A stretch of 10,218 nt of DNA from Pseudomonadota bacterium (GTDB taxonomy: Bacteria > Pseudomonadota > Alphaproteobacteria > Caulobacterales > Caulobacteraceae): contig JAEXJH010000544.1 of NCBI GenBank assembly GCA_023445955.1, positions 1 through 10,218 of the forward strand, given 5' to 3'. A model generated the notes under the pieces. It was not told the origin of the DNA. It was given only the letters and a program-made list of their open reading frames with translations, and made no database searches. The translations under genes and the position numbers were made by a program. How positions within the stretch are numbered: position 1 is the first letter of the stretch; every line of letters starts with the position of its first letter. Of this stretch, positions 1 through 6,181 are shown in pieces.

Positions 1-402
1 CACGGCGGCGGCCATCATGTGGCAGAAGTCGATGCGGTGCGCGCCCAGGGCGACCAGCAGGTCGCGCGGGTCCATGGTCACGCCGGGGGCGGTGACCAGG
101 GCCTGGTAGTCGCACATCGGCGCGCCGACGGGCATGGCCACGTCCTGGCGGACCCGGGCGGGCAGGAAGCCGATGGCCTCGCCCTCCGCGCCGCGCTGGA
201 TAGCGACCTTGACCTCATGGCCCTTGTCGCCCTGAGCCCGGGCCACGGCCAAGGCCCACTGCGGCGACAGGAACGGCGAGTCCAGTCGGCTCTGGCCACG
301 TCGCAGCTCTTCCCACCGCGCGATGTCGGCAGGCGAGAGGTCCAGGGCTTTGACGACTTCGATAGTCACGGCGGCGGTTCCGACAGGTTTGTCGACGCGC
401 AT
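1..402 (-). CDS. CelD/BcsL-like (FemAB/GNAT-type) acyltransferase, N-terminal part
   Basis: This is the first 134 codons of a gene that runs off the left edge, so no stop or C-terminal domain is visible. The residues DSPFLSPQWALAVARAQGD, then GFLPAR and PVGAPMCDYQALVTAPG, resemble the N-terminal half of the CelD/BcsL family of FemAB/GNAT-fold acyltransferases, which includes the Caulobacter holdfast protein HfsK. These proteins are cytoplasmic and are thought to acylate exopolysaccharide building blocks; an exopolysaccharide or holdfast role here is inference. The start is uncertain. ATG at 402 has AGG directly against it. GTG at 369 (V-T-I-E-V-V) has GGA nine bases upstream and may fit the family length better. 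GTG at 438 would reach into the hairpin at 438-457. The gene lies 65 bases downstream of the second prolyl oligopeptidase on the same strand, so co-transcription is possible. Confidence 0.72.
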   Translation of the reverse strand, partial: MRVDKPVGTAAVTIEVVKALDLSPADIARWEELRRGQSRLDSPFLSPQWALAVARAQGDKGHEVKVAIQRGAEGEAIGFLPARVRQDVAMPVGAPMCDYQALVTAPGVTMDPRDLLVALGAHRIDFCHMMAAAV

Positions 403-437
403 CCTGACAGCGATAACTTTCAGTTGGGTTGACGGCA

Positions 438-457
438 CGGCGTTCTCTCGAACGCCG
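438..457 (-). terminator. Hairpin after the second prolyl oligopeptidase (weak terminator candidate)
   Basis: There is a perfect 8-bp inverted repeat, CGGCGTTC / GAACGCCG, with a 4-base loop that reads GAGA (a GNRA-type tetraloop) on the minus strand. It begins 10 bases after the peptidase stop codon. No run of U follows on either strand, so it is not a standard intrinsic terminator. It could be a 3'-end stabilising stem, a partial terminator, or a leader structure for the acyltransferase gene downstream. Confidence 0.4.
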
Positions 458-467
458 CGCTATCTGC

Positions 468-2609
468 TCAGTCCATCAGCTTCTTGCTGAGATAGACATA
501 TTCCAGCGCCTGGCGGCGGGCGGTTTCGGCCAGGTTGGCCGAGGCTGCGTGGCCGCCGTCGATGTTCTCGTAATAGAGCACCGGATAGCCCAGTTCCTCG
601 AGCCGCGCGGCCGCCTTGCGGGCGTGGGCCGGGTGGACGCGGTCGTCCTTGGTCGAGGTCTCGATGAACACCTCGGGATATTTCTGGCCGGCCTTGAGGT
701 TGGAATAGGGATCGTACTTGGCGATCACCGCCCGCTCGGACGGAATGGCCGGGTCGCCATACTCGCCAACCCACGAGGCGCCGGCCCCGATCTGGCTGTA
801 GCGGATCATGTCGAACAAAGGCACCTGCACAACGATGGCGTTGTAGAGCTCGGGCCGCTGGGTCAAGGCGACGCCCATCAAGAGGCCGCCGTTGCTGCCG
901 CCCATGATCCCCAAGTGCCGCGGCGAGGTGATCTTGCGCGTGATCAGGTCCTGGGAAACGGCGAAGAAGTCGTCATAGACCTTCTGGCGGTTGGCCTTCA
1001 GGCCCGCCTCGTGCCAGGCCGGGCCGAACTCGCCGCCGCCGCGGATGTTGGCGACGACATAGGTGCCGCCGCGCTCCAGCCACAGCTTGCCCATCACGCC
1101 CGAATAGCCGGGGGTCATGGGCACCTGGAAGCCGCCGTAAGCATAGAGCAGGGTAGGGGCCTGGCCGTCGTACTTGATGCCCTTGGGCCGCACGACGAAG
1201 TACGGAATCTTGGTCCCGTCGGTGCTGGTCGCCTCGAACTGCTCGACCACGTGGGTCGAGGCGTCGAACCGGGCCGGCGAGGCCTTGACCTGCTCCAGCT
1301 TCAGCGTGCCGGCGTCGGCCAGCCAGTAGGTGCTGGGGGCCAGGTAGCCGGTGACGGTGACGAACAAGCGCTCGTCGGTCTCGGCGGTCGAACCCAGGCC
1401 GATGGCGCTGTTAGCCGGCAGGTCCAGGGTCTGCGACGTCCAGCCCTTGGCGCCATGGGTCAGCACCCGGGCCGCGCCCTTGACGTTATCCAGCAGGCCG
1501 ACGACCAGCTTGGTGCGGGTGGTGGTGACCTGTTCCACGGACTGCTTCGCGGTCGGGCGTAGCACCAGCGTGGCAACCGCCGTCTCCGGCGCGGCCTTCA
1601 GCTTGGCCAGGTCGAAGCTGATCAGGTCGCCGGTCTTGAAGCCCTTCCAGTCCTGCTCCATCAGCACGACCATCTGGCCGGCGACATAGCCCTGGACCGA
1701 GCTCTTCAGCGGCAGGTCCAGCTTCACGGGCTTTGCGCCCTCGATCAGGTAGGTCTCGGTCTCGAAGAAGGTCACGCCCCGGCTGGCCATCACCGCCACG
1801 GCCTTGCCGTCGGCGTCGCGCAACACGAACGGGCTGACCGAGACGTCGGTGTCGACGCCGCGGAACACCTCGACCGCCTGGTCCAGGGTCTGGCCGCGCT
1901 TCAGGGTCTTCAGGACGTAGGCGTAGCCGGACTTGGTCAGCTCGCCAGGCTTCCACTCGCGGCCGACCAGCAGGGTGTCCTTGTCCAGCCAGGTGTAGTT
2001 CTGCTTGCCCTCGGGCAGGACGAAGCCGCCCGGCACGAAGCTTTTGGTCGTGGTGTCGAACTCGCGGACCGTCACGGCGTCCTTGCCGCCGTTCGAGAGC
2101 GTCACCAGGCAGCGGGTGTCCTGCGGCGGCAGGCAGCTGGCGCCCTTGAACACCCAGTTGGCGCCCTCGGCCTTGGACAGGGCGTCAACGTCCAGGATCG
2201 TCTCCCAGGCCGGGTCGGCCGTGCGATAGCTCTCGAGGCTGGTCTTGCGCCACAGGCCGCGCACGTGGTCGGCGTCCTGCCAGAAGTTGCGCAAGGACCC
2301 GTCGCCGGCGAACGAAACGCCCGGCACGCGGTCCTTGGCGTTGAGGATCGCCAGGGCCTTGGCCTCCAGGTCGCCATAGCGCTTGTCGCCCTGCAGCACC
2401 GGCAGGGTCTTGGCGTTCTGGGCCTTGGCCCAGTCCATGGCGCGCGTCCCCTCGATGTCCTCCATCCAGAGATAGGGATCGTTCTTGCCCAGCTCGGTCA
2501 GCGGAGTGCGGGCTTCCGCAGGAACAGACTTTTCGGCTTCGCCGGCGATCGCAGGGGAGATGGTCATCAGACTCGTGGACGCGAGGAGAACAGTCAGAAG
2601 CTTACGCAC
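468..2609 (-). CDS. Secreted prolyl oligopeptidase, family S9A (downstream paralogue)
   Basis: This 713-residue protein should cleave short peptides after proline, probably in the periplasm. Residues 1-22 form a signal peptide (MRKLL, hydrophobic core, AIA then G23). The middle is the beta-propeller region typical of S9A, and the C-terminal roughly 270 residues are the alpha/beta hydrolase. The catalytic triad is visible: Ser572 in GGSNGG, Asp655 in STKDDRVHP, and His687 in DGGH. Trp613 and Arg657 match the proline-stacking Trp and substrate-binding Arg known from pig prolyl oligopeptidase. The near-N-terminal motif DPYLWMED is family-like. The start is GTG at 2609, directly touching the TAA (2612-2610) of the upstream paralogue, with no clear Shine-Dalgarno, so translation is probably coupled. 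The natural substrate is unknown. Confidence 0.95.
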   Translation of the reverse strand: MRKLLTVLLASTSLMTISPAIAGEAEKSVPAEARTPLTELGKNDPYLWMEDIEGTRAMDWAKAQNAKTLPVLQGDKRYGDLEAKALAILNAKDRVPGVSFAGDGSLRNFWQDADHVRGLWRKTSLESYRTADPAWETILDVDALSKAEGANWVFKGASCLPPQDTRCLVTLSNGGKDAVTVREFDTTTKSFVPGGFVLPEGKQNYTWLDKDTLLVGREWKPGELTKSGYAYVLKTLKRGQTLDQAVEVFRGVDTDVSVSPFVLRDADGKAVAVMASRGVTFFETETYLIEGAKPVKLDLPLKSSVQGYVAGQMVVLMEQDWKGFKTGDLISFDLAKLKAAPETAVATLVLRPTAKQSVEQVTTTRTKLVVGLLDNVKGAARVLTHGAKGWTSQTLDLPANSAIGLGSTAETDERLFVTVTGYLAPSTYWLADAGTLKLEQVKASPARFDASTHVVEQFEATSTDGTKIPYFVVRPKGIKYDGQAPTLLYAYGGFQVPMTPGYSGVMGKLWLERGGTYVVANIRGGGEFGPAWHEAGLKANRQKVYDDFFAVSQDLITRKITSPRHLGIMGGSNGGLLMGVALTQRPELYNAIVVQVPLFDMIRYSQIGAGASWVGEYGDPAIPSERAVIAKYDPYSNLKAGQKYPEVFIETSTKDDRVHPAHARKAAARLEELGYPVLYYENIDGGHAASANLAETARRQALEYVYLSKKLMD
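2062..2096 (-). repeat. 35-base block identical in both peptidase genes (second copy 4216-4250)
   Basis: Positions 2062-2096 and 4216-4250 are identical over 35 bases and encode the same SNGGKDAVTVRE segment in both paralogues. Another long near-identical block, with one mismatch, covers the FWQDADHVRG segment. These are remnants of the tandem duplication, or products of gene conversion, rather than a mobile repeat. Confidence 0.75.
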
Positions 2610-4706
2610 TTAGTGATCCATCAGCTGACGCGACAGGTAGGTGTAGTGCAGCGCCCAGCGACGGGCGTTGTTCTTGGGGTCCGCGCCATTGGCGTGACCG
2701 CCGTCGGTGTTCTCGAAATAGAGATGGTCGATCTTCAGGTCGTCCATCTTGGCGGCGAACTTGCGGGCGTGGCCCGGGTGGACGCGGTCGTCCTTGGTCG
2801 AGGTGGTGATGTAGGCCAGCGGGTATTTCACGCCCGCCTTCAGGTTCTGGTAGGGGCTGTACTTCTCGATCCAGACGCGTTCGGCCGGGATGGCGGGGTC
2901 GCCATACTCGCCGATCCAGGAGGCGCCGGCCGGCAGGTAGGTGTAGCGGATCATGTCCAGCAGCGGGCTTTCGACCACCACCGCGTTCCACAGGTCCGGA
3001 CGCTCGGTCAGGGCCACGCCCATCAGCAGGCCGCCGTTCGAGCGACCATAGGCGCCCAGGTGACGCGGTGTGGTGGCCTTGTCGGCGATCAGCTTCTCGG
3101 CCACGGCGAAGTAATCGTCATAGGCGCGCTGGCGGTTGGCCTTCAGCGCCGCCTCGTGCCAGGCCGGACCGAACTCGCCGCCGCCGCGGATATTGGCCAC
3201 CACGAAGGCGCCGCCGCGTTCCAGCCACAGCTTGCCGATCACCGGATCGTAGACCGGCAGCTTCGACAGGTTGAAGCCGCCATAGGCGTGCAGCAGGGTC
3301 GGGTTCTGGCCGTCCAGCTTCCAGCCCTTCTTGTGGACCACGAAGTAGGGGATGGCCGTGCCGTCCTTCGAGGTCGCCGACTTCTGCTCGACCACCAGGT
3401 CCTTGGTCTCGAACTGGGCGGGCAGGGCCTTGACCGTCTGGGCGGTGGTCCCAGTGGCGTCGGCCAGCTTCAGCTGGGTCGGGTTCAGGAAGCCTTCGAC
3501 CGTGTAGAAGACGTCGTCGCCTTCGTCGGAATGCGAGCCCAGCGAGACGGCGGCGTTGTCGATGACCGGCAGGGCGGTCGCCTTGACGCCGGCCGCGCCG
3601 CGGTCTTCCAGGGTGATGACCCGGCCCCGGACATTGTCATAGAGCGAGACGACGACGCGGTGGTCGGTGACGGCGACCTGATCGATCGACTGGCGGTCCT
3701 GGGGCGCCAACAGCAGCACCGCGTCGCCGCCGCCGCCCGGCGACAGCAGCGCGGCCGGCGAGGCCGCGACGACCGAACCGGCCTTGAACGCGCGCCACGG
3801 CTCCTCGGTCTTCATCACCAGCTTGCCGTTCAGCAGGCCGCGCACCCCGACCTTTTCCGGGATCGGCAGGCGCTTGGCCGCCTTGCCGTCCCACAGATAG
3901 GTCTCGTCGTGGAAGAAGTCGGTGGCGCGGGTCAGCAGCACCACGGTGTTGCCCGCCGCGTCACGCAGCACGTTCGGCCGGGCCGAGACGTCGGATTTCT
4001 GGCCGCGATAGACTTCGACCGCCTGGTCCAGGCTCTGGCCGCGCTTCAGGGTCTTGATCACGAAGCCGTAGCCGCTGTCGGTCGTCGTGCCTTCACCCCA
4101 GTTGCGGGTCAGGATCAGGGTGTCGGGATCCAGCCACTCGATCGACTGCTTGCTCTCGGGTAGCACGAACCCGCCGGCCGCCGGATCGACGAAGCTCTTG
4201 GTGGTCAGGTCGAATTCGCGGACCGTCACGGCGTCCTTGCCGCCGTTCGACAGGTTCACCAGGCAGCGGTCGTGGGTCTTGGGGCGGCAGTCGGCGCCCT
4301 TCCAGATCCAGTTCTTGCCCTCGGCCTTGGCCAGGGCGTCGATGTCGATGACCGTTTCCCACTGCGGGTTGGCGGTCTTGTAGGATTCGAGGCTCGTACG
4401 ACGCCAGACGCCGCGCACATGGTCGGCGTCCTGCCAGAAGTTGAACACCGTCTTGCCGATGAAGTTGGGCATGGCGATCCGGTCCTTGCTGGACAGGATC
4501 TTCAGCGCCTCGGTCTGCAGGCCCGCGAACCGCGCGTCGCCCGACAGGAGCGGCAGGGTCTTGTCGTTCTGGGTCTTCACCCAGGCCAGGCTGTCGGGGC
4601 TTTCCCCCGCCTCCAGCGCCAGGTGGGGATCGGTCTCCTGCGCGTACGCTGCAGTGGAGAGCATGGCGGCCAGGGCCGCGGCGGAACAGGTGCGGAGCAG
4701 GGTCAT
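2610..4706 (-). CDS. Secreted prolyl oligopeptidase, family S9A (upstream paralogue)
   Basis: This 698-residue protein is a clear paralogue of its downstream neighbour, alignable along nearly its whole length. Residues 1-22 form a signal peptide (MTLLRTCSAAALAAML, then AYA before Q23), which fixes the start at ATG 4706; the 31 extra upstream codons would bury the signal and overlap the channel gene. The catalytic residues are Ser556 in GRSNGG, Asp639 in STKDDRVHP, and His671 in DGGH, so it should be active. Trp597 and Arg641 correspond to the family's substrate-binding residues. The usual N-terminal DPYxWLED motif has changed to DPHLALEAGES, unlike the neighbour. It probably hydrolyses proline-containing peptides in the periplasm. 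It lies 53 bases after the channel gene, and a 9-bp inverted repeat ends on its start codon. No Shine-Dalgarno is visible. Confidence 0.95.
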   Translation of the reverse strand: MTLLRTCSAAALAAMLSTAAYAQETDPHLALEAGESPDSLAWVKTQNDKTLPLLSGDARFAGLQTEALKILSSKDRIAMPNFIGKTVFNFWQDADHVRGVWRRTSLESYKTANPQWETVIDIDALAKAEGKNWIWKGADCRPKTHDRCLVNLSNGGKDAVTVREFDLTTKSFVDPAAGGFVLPESKQSIEWLDPDTLILTRNWGEGTTTDSGYGFVIKTLKRGQSLDQAVEVYRGQKSDVSARPNVLRDAAGNTVVLLTRATDFFHDETYLWDGKAAKRLPIPEKVGVRGLLNGKLVMKTEEPWRAFKAGSVVAASPAALLSPGGGGDAVLLLAPQDRQSIDQVAVTDHRVVVSLYDNVRGRVITLEDRGAAGVKATALPVIDNAAVSLGSHSDEGDDVFYTVEGFLNPTQLKLADATGTTAQTVKALPAQFETKDLVVEQKSATSKDGTAIPYFVVHKKGWKLDGQNPTLLHAYGGFNLSKLPVYDPVIGKLWLERGGAFVVANIRGGGEFGPAWHEAALKANRQRAYDDYFAVAEKLIADKATTPRHLGAYGRSNGGLLMGVALTERPDLWNAVVVESPLLDMIRYTYLPAGASWIGEYGDPAIPAERVWIEKYSPYQNLKAGVKYPLAYITTSTKDDRVHPGHARKFAAKMDDLKIDHLYFENTDGGHANGADPKNNARRWALHYTYLSRQLMDH

Positions 4707-4742
4707 GGCGCGGGACGGTATCCGAAAATTTTCCCCGCGCCA
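4706..4742 (-). promoter_or_regulatory. Nested inverted repeat ending on the start codon of the upstream peptidase
   Basis: The arms TGGCGCGGG and CCCGCGCCA (minus strand, 4742-4734 and 4714-4706) are perfectly complementary over 9 bp. The 19-base loop contains the 10-base palindrome GAAAATTTTC (4724-4733), the only A/T-rich patch nearby. The downstream arm includes the A of the ATG, and no Shine-Dalgarno sits between hairpin and start. In RNA read through from the channel gene, this stem would cover the ribosome entry site. It might instead be a protein-binding DNA operator or a processing stem after the channel gene, whose stop is 17 bases before the hairpin. The structure is seen; the function is inferred. 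Confidence 0.45.
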
Positions 4743-4759
4743 GAGCTTGGCGGAAACGA

Positions 4760-5536
4760 TCAGACCCCGTCGTCGGGAATGTTCAGCAGAACGCCGCACG
4801 CCTTGCAGTGGACGGCGTCAGGATCGTGCCGGCGCAGGCCGCAGGCGTGGCACTGATAGATGACCTTGTGCGGCCGCAGGATCGACTGGATCAGGCCGAT
4901 GAACAGCGACACCCCGCCCAGCATCACCGCCATCGAGAGCAGCTTGCCCCACACGCCTGGCAGGGTGACGTCGCCATAGCCGGTGGTCGTCAGGCTGGTG
5001 ACGGTGAAATAGAGCGCGTCGACATAGCCGCTGATGCCCTCGTGCCGTCCGGCGAAGCTCGTATAGACGAAGCCCGTGACCACGAAGACGAAGGTCGCCA
5101 GCGAGCTGGCCGCCCGGGTGATGTCCTCGACCCGGGTGTCGTCATAGCGCCGCCCGACCGTGCGCCAGAAGAACTCGCTGTGGATCAGGGTCCACAGGCG
5201 CAGCACCCGCAGGAAGCCGAAATTGAACAGCCAGGCGGGGAAGAGGAGCGTGGCCAGCACGAAGAGGTCCAGCCAGACGATCGGCTTCTTCAGCCAGGAC
5301 CTGACGTCGCCATGCGCGATGGCCCGCGCGGCAAGATCCAGCGCCAGGAACGCCGCCACGCCGTAGTCCAGCAGATAGAACGTCAGCCCGTGGCGCTGCA
5401 TCAGCGGCGCGGCGATGAAGAAGGCGATCAGCGCCAGGTCGATCAGGATGATCCCGTACCGGAACCGCACCGCCGCCGGCGAGGCGCCGTGGTAGAGCGC
5501 CCGTAGGCGAGCGCGGACGCGCATCTCCTCAGCCAT
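4760..5536 (-). CDS. Six-TM potassium-channel-like ion channel with C-terminal zinc ribbon
   Basis: This 258-residue inner-membrane protein has six hydrophobic segments. S1-S4 lie at about 27-45, 52-74, 85-106 and 107-120; S4 carries only a few arginines (FLRVLRLW), so voltage sensing may be weak or absent. S5 is at about 145-162, followed by the pore helix and selectivity filter TVTSLTTTGYGDV (TTGYGD at 184-189), and S6 is at about 197-220. The TTGYGD signature marks a potassium-selective pore. The short tail carries C229-x2-C232-x11-C244-x2-C247, a zinc-ribbon pattern, instead of an RCK/TrkA or cyclic-nucleotide domain. The start at ATG 5536 overlaps the upstream gene by 8 bases (ATGGCTGA); ATG 5524 is an alternative. 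The physiological role and any metal or redox gating are unknown. Confidence 0.9.
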   Translation of the reverse strand: MAEEMRVRARLRALYHGASPAAVRFRYGIILIDLALIAFFIAAPLMQRHGLTFYLLDYGVAAFLALDLAARAIAHGDVRSWLKKPIVWLDLFVLATLLFPAWLFNFGFLRVLRLWTLIHSEFFWRTVGRRYDDTRVEDITRAASSLATFVFVVTGFVYTSFAGRHEGISGYVDALYFTVTSLTTTGYGDVTLPGVWGKLLSMAVMLGGVSLFIGLIQSILRPHKVIYQCHACGLRRHDPDAVHCKACGVLLNIPDDGV

Positions 5537-6122
5537 TGTCGGAAACCAGCCGCAGCGGCGGGGCCTCGACCGGCGCGGGCGGCGGCCCGCCGACCAACGC
5601 CAGGGCCGTCTCGTAAGCGCCGCCGAAGTCGATGCGGGTGACGTCGTCCAAGCGTCGAGCGGTGAGTTCATTCTCCCAGACCGCGTCCGGCCCGATGTCG
5701 CGCATCCAGGCGAGGCCGCCGTCCAGCCTGACGACCGCGCCGATGTGGCAGACCCGGGGCCTGTCGGCCTCGGCATGGACGGTCACCATCGGGAAGAGCC
5801 GACCGGCGGTCTCCAGGATGTCGCCGACGCTGTCCAGGGTTACAGCCGGTGTTTCGGGCTGCGTCTCGCCCAGCTTTTCGAGCGCGGTTTCCACGAAATC
5901 GGCGAACGGCGCGGGCCGCAGGTTCTTGATATCGGCCAGGCGATAGCAGCCGAAACCGTTGAACCGGATGTGGTCGCTGACCTCGGCCAGCATCACGAAG
6001 GCCGGGCCCATGCCGACGACATAACCGTTGACCCAGCCGTCCTCGAACCGACGGTGGAAGCGCATGAGGGTGCGCTCGTGCTGGGCGGTAGCCAACTGAC
6101 CGCAAACGTCTTTGGTCGTCAT
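5529..6122 (-). CDS. Uncharacterised protein with two similar beta-rich modules
   Basis: I do not recognise a named family for this 197-residue protein. It has no signal peptide or membrane segment, so it is probably cytoplasmic. Residues about 22-85 (RFHRRFEDGWVNGYVV, then IRFNGFGCYRLADIKNL and a short helix ETALEKLG) and about 123-180 (RVCHIGAVVRLDGGLAW, then ENELTARRLDDVTRIDF and ETALALVGG) follow the same pattern. This suggests an internal duplication of a small beta-barrel (SH3/Sm-like) module. The C-terminus is a proline-rich tail. The start is ATG 6122; GTG 6167 would lie within the presumed -10 element. It is the first gene of the leftward operon, overlaps the channel gene by 8 bases, and may work with it. 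Confidence 0.8.
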   Translation of the reverse strand: MTTKDVCGQLATAQHERTLMRFHRRFEDGWVNGYVVGMGPAFVMLAEVSDHIRFNGFGCYRLADIKNLRPAPFADFVETALEKLGETQPETPAVTLDSVGDILETAGRLFPMVTVHAEADRPRVCHIGAVVRLDGGLAWMRDIGPDAVWENELTARRLDDVTRIDFGGAYETALALVGGPPPAPVEAPPLRLVSDNG

Positions 6123-6141
6123 CGTACTGCGTCGTCCCGCT

Positions 6142-6160
6142 GCGGTGCATTTCACACCGC
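6142..6160. promoter_or_regulatory. Inverted repeat in the divergent promoter region (operator candidate)
   Basis: GCGGTG (6142-6147) and CACCGC (6155-6160) form a perfect 6-bp inverted repeat with a 7-base spacer. It lies where a -35 element for dapF would be expected and in the 5' leader of the uncharacterised gene, about 20 bases before its ATG. It could be a repressor or activator site, or a small leader hairpin. A 6-bp match in GC-rich DNA can occur by chance. Confidence 0.3.
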
Positions 6161-6165
6161 TTTCC

Positions 6166-6175
6166 ACTATATAGC
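6166..6175. promoter_or_regulatory. Shared palindromic -10 element of the divergent operons
   Basis: CTATATAG (6167-6174) is a perfect palindrome in otherwise GC-rich DNA. Leftwards it reads GCTATATA, close to the Caulobacter housekeeping -10 consensus GCTANAWC; rightwards it reads ACTATATA. Rightward initiation about 7 bases downstream would fall on or next to the dapF ATG at 6182, giving a leaderless or nearly leaderless mRNA. This agrees with the lack of a Shine-Dalgarno there. No convincing -35 (TTGACG-like) was found for either direction. Confidence 0.45.
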
Positions 6176-6181
6176 CCGGCT

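Noticed and set aside
429..1562. 377-codon open frame on the plus strand antisense to the downstream peptidase
   Set aside because: Same kind of antisense shadow; no recognisable motif or plausible start signal.
2265..4163. 632-codon open frame on the plus strand, antisense to both peptidases
   Set aside because: It reads through the opposite strand of two convincing S9A genes. The predicted protein is a monotonous Val/Gly/Asp/Arg mix with no domain, as expected from GC-rich codon bias.
4707..4799. 31-codon N-terminal extension of the upstream peptidase
   Set aside because: It is Arg-rich, precedes a perfect signal peptide, and would overlap the end of the channel gene; ATG 4706 is preferred.
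5537..5776. 80-codon N-terminal extension of the channel in the same frame
   Set aside because: It lies inside the uncharacterised gene in another frame and reads as Arg/Pro/Ser-rich shadow; the channel begins at ATG 5536 or 5524.
6123..6167. GTG 6167 as start of the uncharacterised gene
   Set aside because: The codon lies inside the CTATATAG element, and the added residues carry no family-like pattern; ATG 6122 leaves room for a leader.
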